The notes under the pieces: generated by a model
Seen by the model: the letters and a program-made list of their open reading frames with translations, nothing else
Told to the model about the DNA's origin: nothing
The model's database searches: none
In this document: in pieces, positions 25,293-33,827 of the stretch
Layout of the letters: each line of letters opens with the position of its first letter
Position numbering within the stretch: position 1 is the stretch's first letter
Made by a program: the position numbers and the translations under genes
Assembly (NCBI RefSeq): GCF_047739745.1
Contig: NZ_JBLLVA010000025.1
Coordinates: 1-64,000 of the forward strand
DNA from: Pseudaminobacter sp047739745
GTDB lineage: Bacteria; Pseudomonadota; Alphaproteobacteria; Rhizobiales; Rhizobiaceae
Length of the DNA stretch: 64,000 nt
Direction: 5' to 3'

Positions 25293-26183
25293 ATGAAGAT
25301 AACGTTTCGGCAGATTGATGCGTTCAGGACCGTCGTTTCGACAGGTACGGTGACCGAAGCGGCCACTGTCCTCGGTATCTCCCAGCCTGCGGTCAGTCGC
25401 CTGATATCGGATCTGGAAGCGGAAGTCGGATTTCAGCTTTTCCAACGATCGAGCAGGATTCTGGTACCGACCGAAGAAGCCCGACTTCTCGTCGGGGAAG
25501 TCCGCCAGGCTATCAGCGGAATGGAGCACATAAAGCAAGCGGCGGCGGCAATCGCGCGTTTTGGTCATGCCAGGCTCACGCTCGTGACCACGCCTACCTT
25601 TTCGACACATTTGGTGCCTGAGTTGATCGAGCGCTTTGCGGCGGTGCGTCCAGAGGCTATGGCGCGCATGGAGATCGAGGCGAATGACGACACGGTCGAA
25701 TGGCTGGTATCGCAAAATTTCGACTTCGGCATTACGTCGAATGAGCCGATGAACCCGTCATTCGACAGTTTGGTCTTGAATAACGAGGACGTTTATTGCG
25801 TTTTGCCTAAAGGCCATCACCTCTCCGGCAGGGCCCTGGTCCATGCTCATGACCTGGCCAATGAAAGCTTCATCTCCTACATTTCCACCTCGCGGTTTCG
25901 TTTCGAAATCGACCGCTTTTTTGCGGCGAAAGGAGTCGAGCGGCGAATGCAGTACGAGACCCGCACGACCGACGCAATCTGCCGGCTGGTCGCGCATGGA
26001 CTAGGGGTCGCGGTGGTCGGCTCCAGTGAAAGCTACCTGAAATCTATCCCGGGATGTATAGCCCTTCCCTTTGCTGCGCCCTTGAGCTTTCGCTCGGTTT
26101 TGTTCTGGTCAAAGCAAAGGGCGTTCTCCGCCGTCGCCAACGACTTTCTGGAAATCGCCCAAAAATCCATCAGCGCCAATTAA
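25293..26183 (+). CDS. LysR-family transcriptional regulator
   Basis: This 296-residue LysR regulator has an N-terminal HTH (TEAATVLGISQPAVSRLISD near residue 20-40) and a two-lobed effector domain. I start it at MKITFRQ because relatives begin two or three residues before the first helix; starts 5 and 11 codons upstream are in frame. It is divergent from the four-gene amino acid importer and overlaps the end of the TPP decarboxylase gene tail-to-tail by 14 bases. It may control the importer and the convergent aminotransferase/decarboxylase unit. Confidence 0.87.
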   Translation: MKITFRQIDAFRTVVSTGTVTEAATVLGISQPAVSRLISDLEAEVGFQLFQRSSRILVPTEEARLLVGEVRQAISGMEHIKQAAAAIARFGHARLTLVTTPTFSTHLVPELIERFAAVRPEAMARMEIEANDDTVEWLVSQNFDFGITSNEPMNPSFDSLVLNNEDVYCVLPKGHHLSGRALVHAHDLANESFISYISTSRFRFEIDRFFAAKGVERRMQYETRTTDAICRLVAHGLGVAVVGSSESYLKSIPGCIALPFAAPLSFRSVLFWSKQRAFSAVANDFLEIAQKSISAN

Positions 26184-26742
26184 GTGCATCGCGAAAGCTC
26201 TTCCTGGCCGCCGCGCTGTGGATGTAGGCGTAGTCGCGCGGATAGGAATTTCCCGGAACGATCTCGAGAACTGCAATTTGCGGGCCGGGAGCTTTCAGCA
26301 ACCTGGGCAGGTCGGCCTCGAACCGACCCAGATCGTCGAAACTGCAGGCATCGACATAGCCGGCAGCCTTGGCAAAACCAGCGAAATCAACGACTTTGGC
26401 GCCCGGCAGAGGGTGGGCGCCGTTGACCTCATAGGTGCGATTGGCAAAAAGGAAATGATGCAGGTTGGTTGGCGCGGCCGCGGCGATGGTCACCAATGCG
26501 CCCAGGTTCATCAAAAGGCTGCCATCTCCATCGAAAACCAGAACGCGGCGCTCCGGATTGGCAAGGGCCAGGCCCAGGGCGTGGGAAGAAGCCTGCCCCA
26601 TCGCACCGACTGCGACATAGTTCAAATCGCGTGGATTCAACACAAGCCAGTCGAAGCAGCTTTGATACACCGCTACAACTATATCCCTGTCATCCACAAA
26701 CGGGATCAAGGCTTTCAGGGCATCGTCCCGGCGAAGTGTCAT
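26170..26742 (-). CDS. split TPP decarboxylase, PP-domain subunit (ComE-like)
   Basis: This 190-residue protein is the cofactor-binding PP half of a two-subunit thiamine diphosphate decarboxylase, like the beta subunit of sulfopyruvate decarboxylase or the C-terminal half of phosphonopyruvate decarboxylase. The TPP/Mg motif runs from FDGDGSLLMNLGAL to the Asn of LFANRTYE. Its start overlaps the stop of the PYR subunit gene by 4 bases (ATGA), so the halves should be made together. With a HisC-like aminotransferase upstream, it should decarboxylate the 2-oxo acid from an amino acid to an aldehyde. The side chain is not known. Confidence 0.8.
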   Translation of the reverse strand: MTLRRDDALKALIPFVDDRDIVVAVYQSCFDWLVLNPRDLNYVAVGAMGQASSHALGLALANPERRVLVFDGDGSLLMNLGALVTIAAAAPTNLHHFLFANRTYEVNGAHPLPGAKVVDFAGFAKAAGYVDACSFDDLGRFEADLPRLLKAPGPQIAVLEIVPGNSYPRDYAYIHSAAARKSFRDALNWR

Positions 26743-27290
26743 GAAGCCTCCGGGGCGCGGCCGATCAGGAAAACATGGGGGCGTGAAGCCGCATAAGCAG
26801 CTGAAATCGCTTGTGCAATATGCTCCACATCCTCCGGCTCCTCGATAAGCGAATGCGACAGCTGCATCGCGTCAAGAATCGGGCGGACGATGCGCACTCC
26901 ATAGGCTGACGACTTTTCCGGCGCCAATTGCGGTTCCTTGCCCTGCAACCCCACCAGCATGACGACCGGCAAGCCATAATCCACGCCGATCGCCCGGATC
27001 GCATTGAGAGAATCCAGCAGGCCAGTTTGTTGCATCATCAAAACGGCACGGGTGCCGTTATAGGACATCGCCGCGCAGATCGACACGCCTTCGTCTTCCT
27101 TGCATATACGGGTCAAGCGGAATTCTGGGTCTTTCGATACAGGCCAGAGCAATCCGTCGCTGGTGACGATATCCGGTAACGCGATAATCTCACGCACGCC
27201 CGCCGCCTTGATGCCAGCGATGATCCTGCTGCCGGACGGATAAGCGACAGCGGCACACGCTGATGCGGTGAAGCTTGTCGCAACCATCAT
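26739..27290 (-). CDS. split TPP decarboxylase, PYR-domain subunit (ComD-like)
   Basis: This 183-residue protein is the PYR half of the decarboxylase. The catalytic glutamate region reads RICKEDEGVSICAAMSYN, followed by a LMMQQTGLLDSLNAI block typical of the ComD/phosphonopyruvate decarboxylase branch. I start it at the ATG that overlaps the aminotransferase stop by 4 bases (ATGA); a longer frame to 27329 lies inside the aminotransferase gene. Overlaps at both ends make a coupled three-gene unit: aminotransferase, PYR subunit, PP subunit. Confidence 0.8.
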   Translation of the reverse strand: MMVATSFTASACAAVAYPSGSRIIAGIKAAGVREIIALPDIVTSDGLLWPVSKDPEFRLTRICKEDEGVSICAAMSYNGTRAVLMMQQTGLLDSLNAIRAIGVDYGLPVVMLVGLQGKEPQLAPEKSSAYGVRIVRPILDAMQLSHSLIEEPEDVEHIAQAISAAYAASRPHVFLIGRAPEAS

Positions 27291-28378
27291 GTCCTCGCGT
27301 CGAGAAAGGACGCAATCGCCGAAACGCACGCGTCCAGTTCGTCCGGCAAGCCGATCGTTATGCGGATGTAATCGCGATAAGCAGGCGAGCCGAACCGACG
27401 CACGGCAATGCCGCGAGCGCGCAGAGCGTCGGATGCAGCCGCGGCACTTCTGTGCGGGTCCGGAAATCTCACAAGAACGAAATTCGCCTGGCTCGGCACC
27501 ACTTCAAGCCCAAGCTCCTGCAGTTTCAAGCTCAACCAACGGCGACCCGCGGCATTCGCCTCAAAGACGAACCTGGTATGGCCATGATCCTCAAGTGCGG
27601 CAACCGCTGCTGCAACCGAAGGGGTTGCTACCGGAAAAGTCAGCGAAATACGGCGCAGCACATTGATGACGTCATGCGGCCCGTAGATCCACCCGACCCG
27701 AGCTCCGGCAAGACCGAAAATCTTCGAGAATGTACGGCACATCACCACATTTGCGGCTTCCTCGACGAGCTTGTGCGCCGGTTCGTAATTCACGGCGTCC
27801 ACATATTCCTCGTAGGCGCTGTCGATGATCAACAGGGCATCCTCGGGCATGGAAGCATGCAGACGACGGACTTCGGTGCCGGTCAGATAGGTGCCTGCCG
27901 GGTTCTCGGGATTTGCGATATAAACAATGCGCGTGCGGTTGGTGATCGCCGCAATCATGCAATCGACCGACGGCTTGAAATCGTCATCAGGAACCGAAAC
28001 CGCGATCGCATCGTTGGCGTGCGCGTAATTCGGCACCTTGAGGTAGCCATTTGCGCTACGGACCAATTCCATTCCGGGGCCGAGATAGGCCCGTGCCAGG
28101 CGAGCCAGAAGATCATCGGAGCCTTGCCCCGTGGTTATCCGCTCCTCCTGAAGACCGAAGCGTTTAGCGATCGCCGGCGCGAGGACCTGGTCAGGGCTTT
28201 CGAGATAACGCGCAACGCCCGCGACGGCTGCACGAGCAGCGGCAGCGGCGTTAGGGCTCGGTCCGTAAGCGCTTTCGTTCGAATTCAGGAAAATCGAAAC
28301 GGGCAGCGAGGCTTCATCTGCGCCTCCAAGCATGTGCGGCCGAATGAGGTCGATACCTGCCTTTGCGCGCACCGTCAT
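27287..28378 (-). CDS. PLP-dependent aminotransferase, HisC-like (class I/II fold)
   Basis: This 363-residue fold-type I aminotransferase resembles histidinol-phosphate aminotransferases. The PLP lysine is K219 in TFSKIFGLAGARVGW; D186 in LIIDSAYEEY and N156/N159 in ANPENPAG are the usual cofactor contacts, and IRITIGLP near the end gives the substrate-binding Arg. It heads a unit with the split decarboxylase and is divergent from an aldehyde dehydrogenase gene. A biosynthetic HisC role is unlikely in this setting; removal of the amino group from an imported aromatic or heteroaromatic amino acid is more plausible. That role is inference. Confidence 0.83.
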   Translation of the reverse strand: MTVRAKAGIDLIRPHMLGGADEASLPVSIFLNSNESAYGPSPNAAAAARAAVAGVARYLESPDQVLAPAIAKRFGLQEERITTGQGSDDLLARLARAYLGPGMELVRSANGYLKVPNYAHANDAIAVSVPDDDFKPSVDCMIAAITNRTRIVYIANPENPAGTYLTGTEVRRLHASMPEDALLIIDSAYEEYVDAVNYEPAHKLVEEAANVVMCRTFSKIFGLAGARVGWIYGPHDVINVLRRISLTFPVATPSVAAAVAALEDHGHTRFVFEANAAGRRWLSLKLQELGLEVVPSQANFVLVRFPDPHRSAAAASDALRARGIAVRRFGSPAYRDYIRITIGLPDELDACVSAIASFLDART

Positions 28379-28435
28379 GCTCGTCTCCCTTATCTAACTC
28401 GTTATATCACATACATGCCTAATTTTTGCAATTCA

Positions 28436-28460
28436 CTTTCTAAAATATTATGCTAGAAAG
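28436..28460. promoter_or_regulatory. candidate operator in divergent catabolic promoter region
   Basis: A perfect inverted repeat CTTTCTA-N11-TAGAAAG lies in the 155-base AT-rich gap between the aminotransferase unit (minus) and the aldehyde dehydrogenase/Rieske operon (plus). The 11-base spacer fits a LysR-type site. The LysR protein encoded at 25293-26183 is the nearest candidate to bind it. Confidence 0.45.
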
Positions 28461-28533
28461 CTCAAGCAGAAGCCGTAAAGGGACTGCCGATGCCTGACCG
28501 ATCCGCTCGAGATGATGCGCCGGAAGACGATAG

Positions 28534-29997
28534 ATGAAGCGCTACACCCATTTCATCGCCGGCGGTTTCACGGCTGAAACCGGGGAAAGGATCGACAGCA
28601 TCGACCCTGCGAACGGTCAGGTCTGGTCGCAGATTTCGCGCGGCACCGCGGACGATGCGGATCGGGCAATGCGGGCGGCGCACCAGGCGTTTCGCGACAG
28701 AGAGTGGCAGCATGCCAGCGCCGACGACCGGGCCGCCTTGCTGGAGCGTGTCGCCGACTATCTGGCCGCGAATTGGGAAGCGCTGGTCGAGCCCGAAATC
28801 CGCGACAACGGCAAGCGCATAACCGAGGTGCGCGCTCAGTTTTCCGGGCTTCATAGTTGGTACAGGCACTTCGCGGCAGAGGCCCGCAAGATCCGCGTCG
28901 AGCCGCAGAACAACAACACCAACGGGGCCGAGAGCGAGACGCATTTCCTGCCCTACGGCGTGGTCGTCGCCATCACCCCCTGGAACTCGCCGCTGATGAT
29001 ACTGACGTGGAAGCTCGGTGCGGCGCTCGCAGCCGGCAACACCGTGGTGGTGAAACCATCGGAATTGGCTTCGGCCTCGACCCTGGAGTTCGCTGCGATG
29101 CTGCACGACGCGGGCTTGCCTGCCGGTGTTCTGAACGTCGTCACAGGCTACGGCCATGAAGTGGGCGAGGCTTTGGTGCGCCATCCCCTGACGCGCAAGG
29201 TGACCTTCACCGGGTCGGACTTCGGTGGCCGCAAGGTGGCGGCGGCCGCAGCCGCAGGGGTGGTTCCGATGACGTTGGAATTGGGAGGCAAGTCGGCGCA
29301 GGTCGTGTTTGCGGATGCGGATATTGAAACCACCGTCAACGGGGTGTTGTCAGGCATCTTCCTGTCAAACGGACAGACCTGTGTGGCCGGCTCGCGGCTA
29401 ATCGTCGAAACGCCGCTGAAGCAGGCACTGGTTTCACGAATTATCGACAGGGCAAAAGCCCTGAGATTAGGTGATCCAATGAGCCCGGCAACCCAGCTCG
29501 GGCCGCTGGCAAACGAGCAGCATCTGGCAAAGGTCCTGCGGATGATTGCGCAGGCAAAAAACGACGGTGCGGCCTGCCTTCTCGACGGGACGACAATTAC
29601 GAACGACCGCGCGGGATTCTTTGTCGGCCCGACGATCTTCGACAACGTGACCCACGATATGCAGCTTTGGCGCGAGGAGGTATTCGGCCCCGTGCTTGCC
29701 GTCACCTCGTTTGACACCGAGGACCAGGCCATCGCGCTTGCCAACGACACCGACTACGGGCTGGCTGGCGGCGTATGGACCTCCGACCCGGCCAAAGGCA
29801 CTCGGGTCGCCCGCCGGATAGATGCGGGGACGGTTTATGTGAATCACTATCGAACCGTCGATCCCCATGCGCCGATCGGAGGATTCAAGCGGTCGGGCTA
29901 CGGGCGCGAATTGGGGCCTGATGCCGTCAGGGATTTCCTGCAAGCCAAATCCGTCTGGACCGGGAAGGCACCGGTGCCGGATCCGTTTCCGGAATGA
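28534..29997 (+). CDS. NAD(P)-dependent aldehyde dehydrogenase
   Basis: This 487-residue aldehyde dehydrogenase has ITPWNSP near 147, the general base E249 in TLELGGKSA and the nucleophile C283 in NGQTCVAGSR. It opens a plus-strand operon, with a Rieske oxygenase gene starting 17 bases after its stop. Across the divergent promoter is an aminotransferase/decarboxylase unit whose product would be an aldehyde. The simplest reading is that this enzyme oxidises that aldehyde to the acid, which the Rieske enzyme then attacks. Sequence alone does not fix the substrate. Confidence 0.87.
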   Translation: MKRYTHFIAGGFTAETGERIDSIDPANGQVWSQISRGTADDADRAMRAAHQAFRDREWQHASADDRAALLERVADYLAANWEALVEPEIRDNGKRITEVRAQFSGLHSWYRHFAAEARKIRVEPQNNNTNGAESETHFLPYGVVVAITPWNSPLMILTWKLGAALAAGNTVVVKPSELASASTLEFAAMLHDAGLPAGVLNVVTGYGHEVGEALVRHPLTRKVTFTGSDFGGRKVAAAAAAGVVPMTLELGGKSAQVVFADADIETTVNGVLSGIFLSNGQTCVAGSRLIVETPLKQALVSRIIDRAKALRLGDPMSPATQLGPLANEQHLAKVLRMIAQAKNDGAACLLDGTTITNDRAGFFVGPTIFDNVTHDMQLWREEVFGPVLAVTSFDTEDQAIALANDTDYGLAGGVWTSDPAKGTRVARRIDAGTVYVNHYRTVDPHAPIGGFKRSGYGRELGPDAVRDFLQAKSVWTGKAPVPDPFPE

Positions 29998-30014
29998 GCC
30001 GATTGGAGGAACCG

Positions 30015-31373
30015 ATGAACACGGCGTTTCAGATCCCAGAAGGCAATTTTCGCGGCCATGAACGGCAAAGCGTGTGGAAGCAGGCGCCCGATCCGGAACT
30101 GACTGAAGTCGGTCCTGGCACACCTTGCGGCGAGTACATGCGCCGTTTCTGGATGCCTGTCGCGATGACGGACCAGCTTGGCGACCTGCCTTACCGCATC
30201 CGAATTCTGGGCGAAGACCTTGTCCTGTTTCGCGAGAAGAAAGAAGGCAAGCTGGGACTGACGCACCTGCACTGCGCCCACCGCAACATGAGCCTCGAAT
30301 TCGGGATCATCGAAGAGGGCGGCATCCGCTGTTCCTATCACGGCTGGAAATATGCGCTCGACGGAACCGTGCTCGAAACCCCGTGTGAGCCGCCGGCCTC
30401 GCAGGTAAAGAAGAAGGCCTGCCTCGGCGCCTATCCGGTGATCGAGTATAAGGGCCTCGCCTTCGCCTATCTCGGTCCCGCCGACACGAGGCCACCCTTC
30501 CCGGTGATGGATACCTTCGACGAGGAGGGCGATGAAATGTTGCCTTCCCTGATCAAATCGCCGTGCAATTGGCTGCAAGTCATGGAAAATGCCTGGGACC
30601 CGTTCCACGTGGTCTATCTGCACACCCTTGCGGTTCGCAGCCAATTCATCGACGCCTTCGCCGAAATGCCCATGATCGAATTCCATGAGGGCAAACATGG
30701 CGACTTCTACACCAATGTGCGCCGTGTGGGCGACATTGTGTGGCTGCGCATTCATGATCACATGATGCCGAGCTTTACTCAAAATGGAGCTCATTTCCCG
30801 GTACCGGATCGTCAGCGCTACTTCGGCCGCTGCGGGTTGAGCCGGTGGGTGGTGCCGATCGACGACACCAACACCATGGTCGTGACATGGCGGCATTTCC
30901 GCGCCGGCGACGATCCGCGCGGCCTAACGGACAAAAGCAAGGTGGGTTACGGGACCACCGATTTTTACGGACAGGGCCCGGACCGGTCCTACGAGCAACG
31001 CCAGCGTGATCCGGGCGATTATGACGCCTGGGTGAGCCAAGGACCAAAGAACATCCACGCCCGCGAAAATCTCAGCTTCACGGATCGTGGTGTGGCCAAG
31101 GTGCGCCGCATGCTGCGCAACAGTATCCGGTCGCTTGCTGCCGGTAATCGCGTGCCGCATCCGACGGACAACCATGATGGTGTGCTGCCGACCTATGCGG
31201 GTGACACGATGCTGCGCATCCCCCTCCAGGCCGGACGCGACGATCCCGCCGTGCTGAAGGAAATTTCGTTCAAGGTGGCAGAGATCTACAGGGCCGGCGA
31301 TACCCTGGCCGGCGAAGCGCGCAACCGCTTCATCAAGGATGAGCTGAAGGCATATGAGGCGAGTTGGGCATGA
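30015..31373 (+). CDS. Rieske non-haem iron oxygenase, phthalate-dioxygenase-like alpha subunit
   Basis: This 452-residue terminal oxygenase has Rieske ligands C87-x-H89 and C106-x2-H109 (CAHRN, CSYHGWK) and catalytic D195, H198 and H203 in ENAWDPFHVVYLH. The size and HCAHRNMSLEFG block are those of phthalate 4,5-dioxygenase-type homohexamer/trimer enzymes, which act on aromatic acids and some N-heterocycles. I start it at the ATG with TTGGAGGAA before it; an ATG overlapping the previous stop is in frame but lacks a site. A 2Fe-2S ferredoxin is encoded at the operon end (35148-35471); no reductase is in the window. Confidence 0.88.
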   Translation: MNTAFQIPEGNFRGHERQSVWKQAPDPELTEVGPGTPCGEYMRRFWMPVAMTDQLGDLPYRIRILGEDLVLFREKKEGKLGLTHLHCAHRNMSLEFGIIEEGGIRCSYHGWKYALDGTVLETPCEPPASQVKKKACLGAYPVIEYKGLAFAYLGPADTRPPFPVMDTFDEEGDEMLPSLIKSPCNWLQVMENAWDPFHVVYLHTLAVRSQFIDAFAEMPMIEFHEGKHGDFYTNVRRVGDIVWLRIHDHMMPSFTQNGAHFPVPDRQRYFGRCGLSRWVVPIDDTNTMVVTWRHFRAGDDPRGLTDKSKVGYGTTDFYGQGPDRSYEQRQRDPGDYDAWVSQGPKNIHARENLSFTDRGVAKVRRMLRNSIRSLAAGNRVPHPTDNHDGVLPTYAGDTMLRIPLQAGRDDPAVLKEISFKVAEIYRAGDTLAGEARNRFIKDELKAYEASWA

Positions 31374-32014
31374 AGCGCATCTCGATCAATCCGGGCCGGG
31401 TCGAGTGGTCGGGCGAGAACCCCGGTATCTACCTGAAACAGGACTCTGGCAGCACGACCTATTCGACGCTGGCGCTTTTCTTCCGCGTGGTTCTGTCGCC
31501 GTTCGGGCGAGGCCACGCGGCGATCGTATTGGGTGCGCCGGATACGGCACAAGGCTGGCCGGGAGTGCCCAATCTCATCATGACAGACAACCAGGGCCTG
31601 ATGCGCTGGATCGTCGATGGCTGGGTAGCGAAGATGCCCACCTTTGCCGGCAAGGCGGGCTTGAGCGCAATGACCTGGCTCGATTGCGAGTCGGTGGAAA
31701 AACGTCCTGGCGATCTGAAGTCGCGCTACAGCGAAACCCTGCGCGGTTCAGGCGTGACCGTGGAGATGGTCTGGCGGGATATGGGGCCGCCCCTGCCCGT
31801 CGAGCTCACCAAACAGAACTCGGCCACAAAAGAGCACGAGATGTATTCGCTGTTTCTTGAAGCGAAGCAAGCACAAGTCATCGTAAACGGCACGCCGCTT
31901 GTGGGGATTGTCACGGAACGGCAGTTCTTCGGCCGCACCATGAGCACGGCTTTCCTGGCATTTTCCGAAACCTGGATTTCACCTTTGCCTGCTTCACGGC
32001 GCGGAGGTGCGTGA
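31370..32014 (+). CDS. unknown protein, paralogue A of tandem pair
   Basis: This 214-residue protein is not in a family I recognise. It is clearly homologous to the next gene product along its whole length. Both share PGxVxWSGENPGIxLK at the start, a hydrophobic ALFFRV-x-SP block, GH-hydrophobic-GxP, an LxTDNxxL segment, SETxxGxGxTVExVW in the middle, a VNG near the end and a final AFxxFSETW. It has no signal peptide or membrane segment and looks like a soluble beta-rich protein. The start overlaps the Rieske stop by 4 bases (ATGA). It may be a small-subunit-like partner or an enzyme of the pathway. Confidence 0.8.
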   Translation: MKRISINPGRVEWSGENPGIYLKQDSGSTTYSTLALFFRVVLSPFGRGHAAIVLGAPDTAQGWPGVPNLIMTDNQGLMRWIVDGWVAKMPTFAGKAGLSAMTWLDCESVEKRPGDLKSRYSETLRGSGVTVEMVWRDMGPPLPVELTKQNSATKEHEMYSLFLEAKQAQVIVNGTPLVGIVTERQFFGRTMSTAFLAFSETWISPLPASRRGGA

Positions 32015-32640
32015 TGCCGCTTGCAGAACCGATCACCCCCGGCGTCGTTGACTGGAGTGGCGAGAACCCGGGCATCCTGTTGAAGGATGCAGCGGGCGAC
32101 TTCAGCGCCATGGCGCTCTTCTTCCGCATTGCCTGGTCGCCGGCAGGCCAGGGACACGTGCTTCTGCTCTACGGTACGCCGGCCGCTGTGTCAGGCACTG
32201 CTGAAGCTCCCAACGTTCTGCTGACCGACAACGCGTCGCTCGCAGCTTTCCTGAAGGATAACTTCATCGGTCGGCTCAAGATTTTCCGTGCACCGCCGGC
32301 CTTCGAGGGAATGTCAGTCAAGCTCGCACAGGCCGTGCGCAGTTCCGGCGACCCTATGGGGCATCGCTATTGCGAAACGATTTCCGGAGACGGGCTGACA
32401 GTCGAGCTGGTCTGGGAAGAACTGGAGCCACCGCGCGCACTGGAATTGACACCGGACCAGGTCGGCACAGGTGCCCACACGATGTTCTCGCTGTTGGTGC
32501 CGGCGCGCACAGCCCGGATTATCGTAAATGGATACAGCCTGCCCGGACAGATCGGAACCCGGATACAGGCCGGCATCGAGACGACAACGGCATTTCTCTA
32601 TTTCTCGGAAACCTGGGTGATCCCGCCGGAGGACGCATGA
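32014..32640 (+). CDS. unknown protein, paralogue B of tandem pair
   Basis: This 208-residue protein is the second of the tandem pair. By eye roughly a third of aligned residues are identical to paralogue A, with the same landmarks (VDWSGENPGILLK, ALFFRIAWSP, VLLTDNASL, LTVELVWEELEP, YFSETWVIPP). GGAGG precedes the ATG, whose A is the last base of the previous stop (TGATG). A GTG one codon earlier is in frame. The pair most likely arose by duplication and diverged, as in heteromeric enzymes, so A and B may form one complex. Function is unknown. Confidence 0.8.
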   Translation: MPLAEPITPGVVDWSGENPGILLKDAAGDFSAMALFFRIAWSPAGQGHVLLLYGTPAAVSGTAEAPNVLLTDNASLAAFLKDNFIGRLKIFRAPPAFEGMSVKLAQAVRSSGDPMGHRYCETISGDGLTVELVWEELEPPRALELTPDQVGTGAHTMFSLLVPARTARIIVNGYSLPGQIGTRIQAGIETTTAFLYFSETWVIPPEDA

Positions 32641-33827
32641 ACTTGCATCCAGCCGACCAACTGGCGTTCGACAAGGCGATGGTGACACAACCGGTGTGGA
32701 ACCGCTTCAACACCGCCGCCGAAGCCCTGAGCCTGCCCCGGAACGTCTTGCTTCATGCTGGACCGGCCTTCGCCGCGCCGGATCAAATCACCATGCCGAT
32801 CCTCAATTCCGCCTGCGTGGCTGCTGTTTACGAGGGCATCGCAAAGGACTTCGATCAGGCGGAAGCGATGATCATGGCCGGAGAGATCGAGCTGAAGCCC
32901 GCGCAAGATCATGATGTGGTAACGCCACTGGCCGCTGTCGTCAGCGCCTCGATGCCGCTACACACGGTCTACGATGCGTGGCGCGGATTGCAGCGGGTCT
33001 ATGCCCCGATCAATGAAGGGTCACGGCCTGCAATGCGGACCGGATTGAGATCGGATGCCGTGCTGGAGCACCTCCGCTGGCTGAATACCCGCTTTCGTGA
33101 TGTGCTGCAGAACGGCATCGCGGAAGGCATCGCCCTGGTGCCGTTGGCGGTCGTCGGCTTGATCGGCGGTGATGACTGTCACGGTCGCACGCATGTCGCA
33201 ACGAGTGCGCTGGTTGCGGAACTCAAAGACCGTACGCGTGGCTCAATCGCAGATGAGGATGCGCTGGACTTCATGGCCACCTCTCCGTCCTTGTTCCTGA
33301 ACCTTTGGATGGCAGCGACGAAATGCATGATGAAACTGGCCGAGGGCATCGACGGTTCAAGCTTTGTCACAGCTGCTGGCGGCAACGGGCATGAGGTCGG
33401 TATCCAGGTGTCTGGCCTGCCGGGACGTTGGTTCACTATTCCCGCGGATCCACCCGGAGGCAGGCTTGACGTCGACCTGCCGCAGGACCGGGCACTGGGC
33501 GCGATCGGCGACAGTGCCGTTGTCGAAGGCTTCGGCCTCGGCGCCATGGCCATTCAACTGAGCCCTTCGCAAAGGGAGAACTTCGCAGCCTATCTGCCCG
33601 ATGACAGCCAGGTGCGTGCCGCCGGACTGTCCGTCGGCTCGCATCCTTACTTCCGTGCACTCGATGTGCGGCTTGGCAGCACGGCGCGCGGTGCTGTCGC
33701 TTCCGGTGCGGGTCCGATTGTCGGGCTTGGTATTCTCGATCGGCTGGGCAAAGCCGGGCGGCTGGGCGCGGGCATCTATGACATGCCCGTGGCACCATTC
33801 GTTCGGGCAATGGAAGCGCTCGGATGA
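32637..33827 (+). CDS. DUF1116 protein, AllG-like
   Basis: This 396-residue protein matches the DUF1116 family by LLHAGPAF near 40, YEGIAKDFDQAEAMIMAGEI near 65, SASMPLHTVYDAW near 105, INEGSRPAMRTG near 125, GDDCHGRTH near 180 and GDSAVVEGFGLGA near 290. E. coli AllG (YlbE) belongs here and is one of three subunits of oxamate carbamoyltransferase (AllFGH) in allantoin use. No AllF (FdrA) or AllH gene is visible nearby, so this member works alone or with other partners such as the tandem paralogues. GGAGG precedes the ATG, which overlaps the previous stop by 4 bases. A carbamoyl-group reaction is inference. Confidence 0.82.
   Translation: MNLHPADQLAFDKAMVTQPVWNRFNTAAEALSLPRNVLLHAGPAFAAPDQITMPILNSACVAAVYEGIAKDFDQAEAMIMAGEIELKPAQDHDVVTPLAAVVSASMPLHTVYDAWRGLQRVYAPINEGSRPAMRTGLRSDAVLEHLRWLNTRFRDVLQNGIAEGIALVPLAVVGLIGGDDCHGRTHVATSALVAELKDRTRGSIADEDALDFMATSPSLFLNLWMAATKCMMKLAEGIDGSSFVTAAGGNGHEVGIQVSGLPGRWFTIPADPPGGRLDVDLPQDRALGAIGDSAVVEGFGLGAMAIQLSPSQRENFAAYLPDDSQVRAAGLSVGSHPYFRALDVRLGSTARGAVASGAGPIVGLGILDRLGKAGRLGAGIYDMPVAPFVRAMEALG

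Noticed and set aside
32370..32636. Longer start for the DUF1116 gene
   Set aside because: The stretch lies inside paralogue B; an ATGA overlap with GGAGG upstream fixes the start at 32637.
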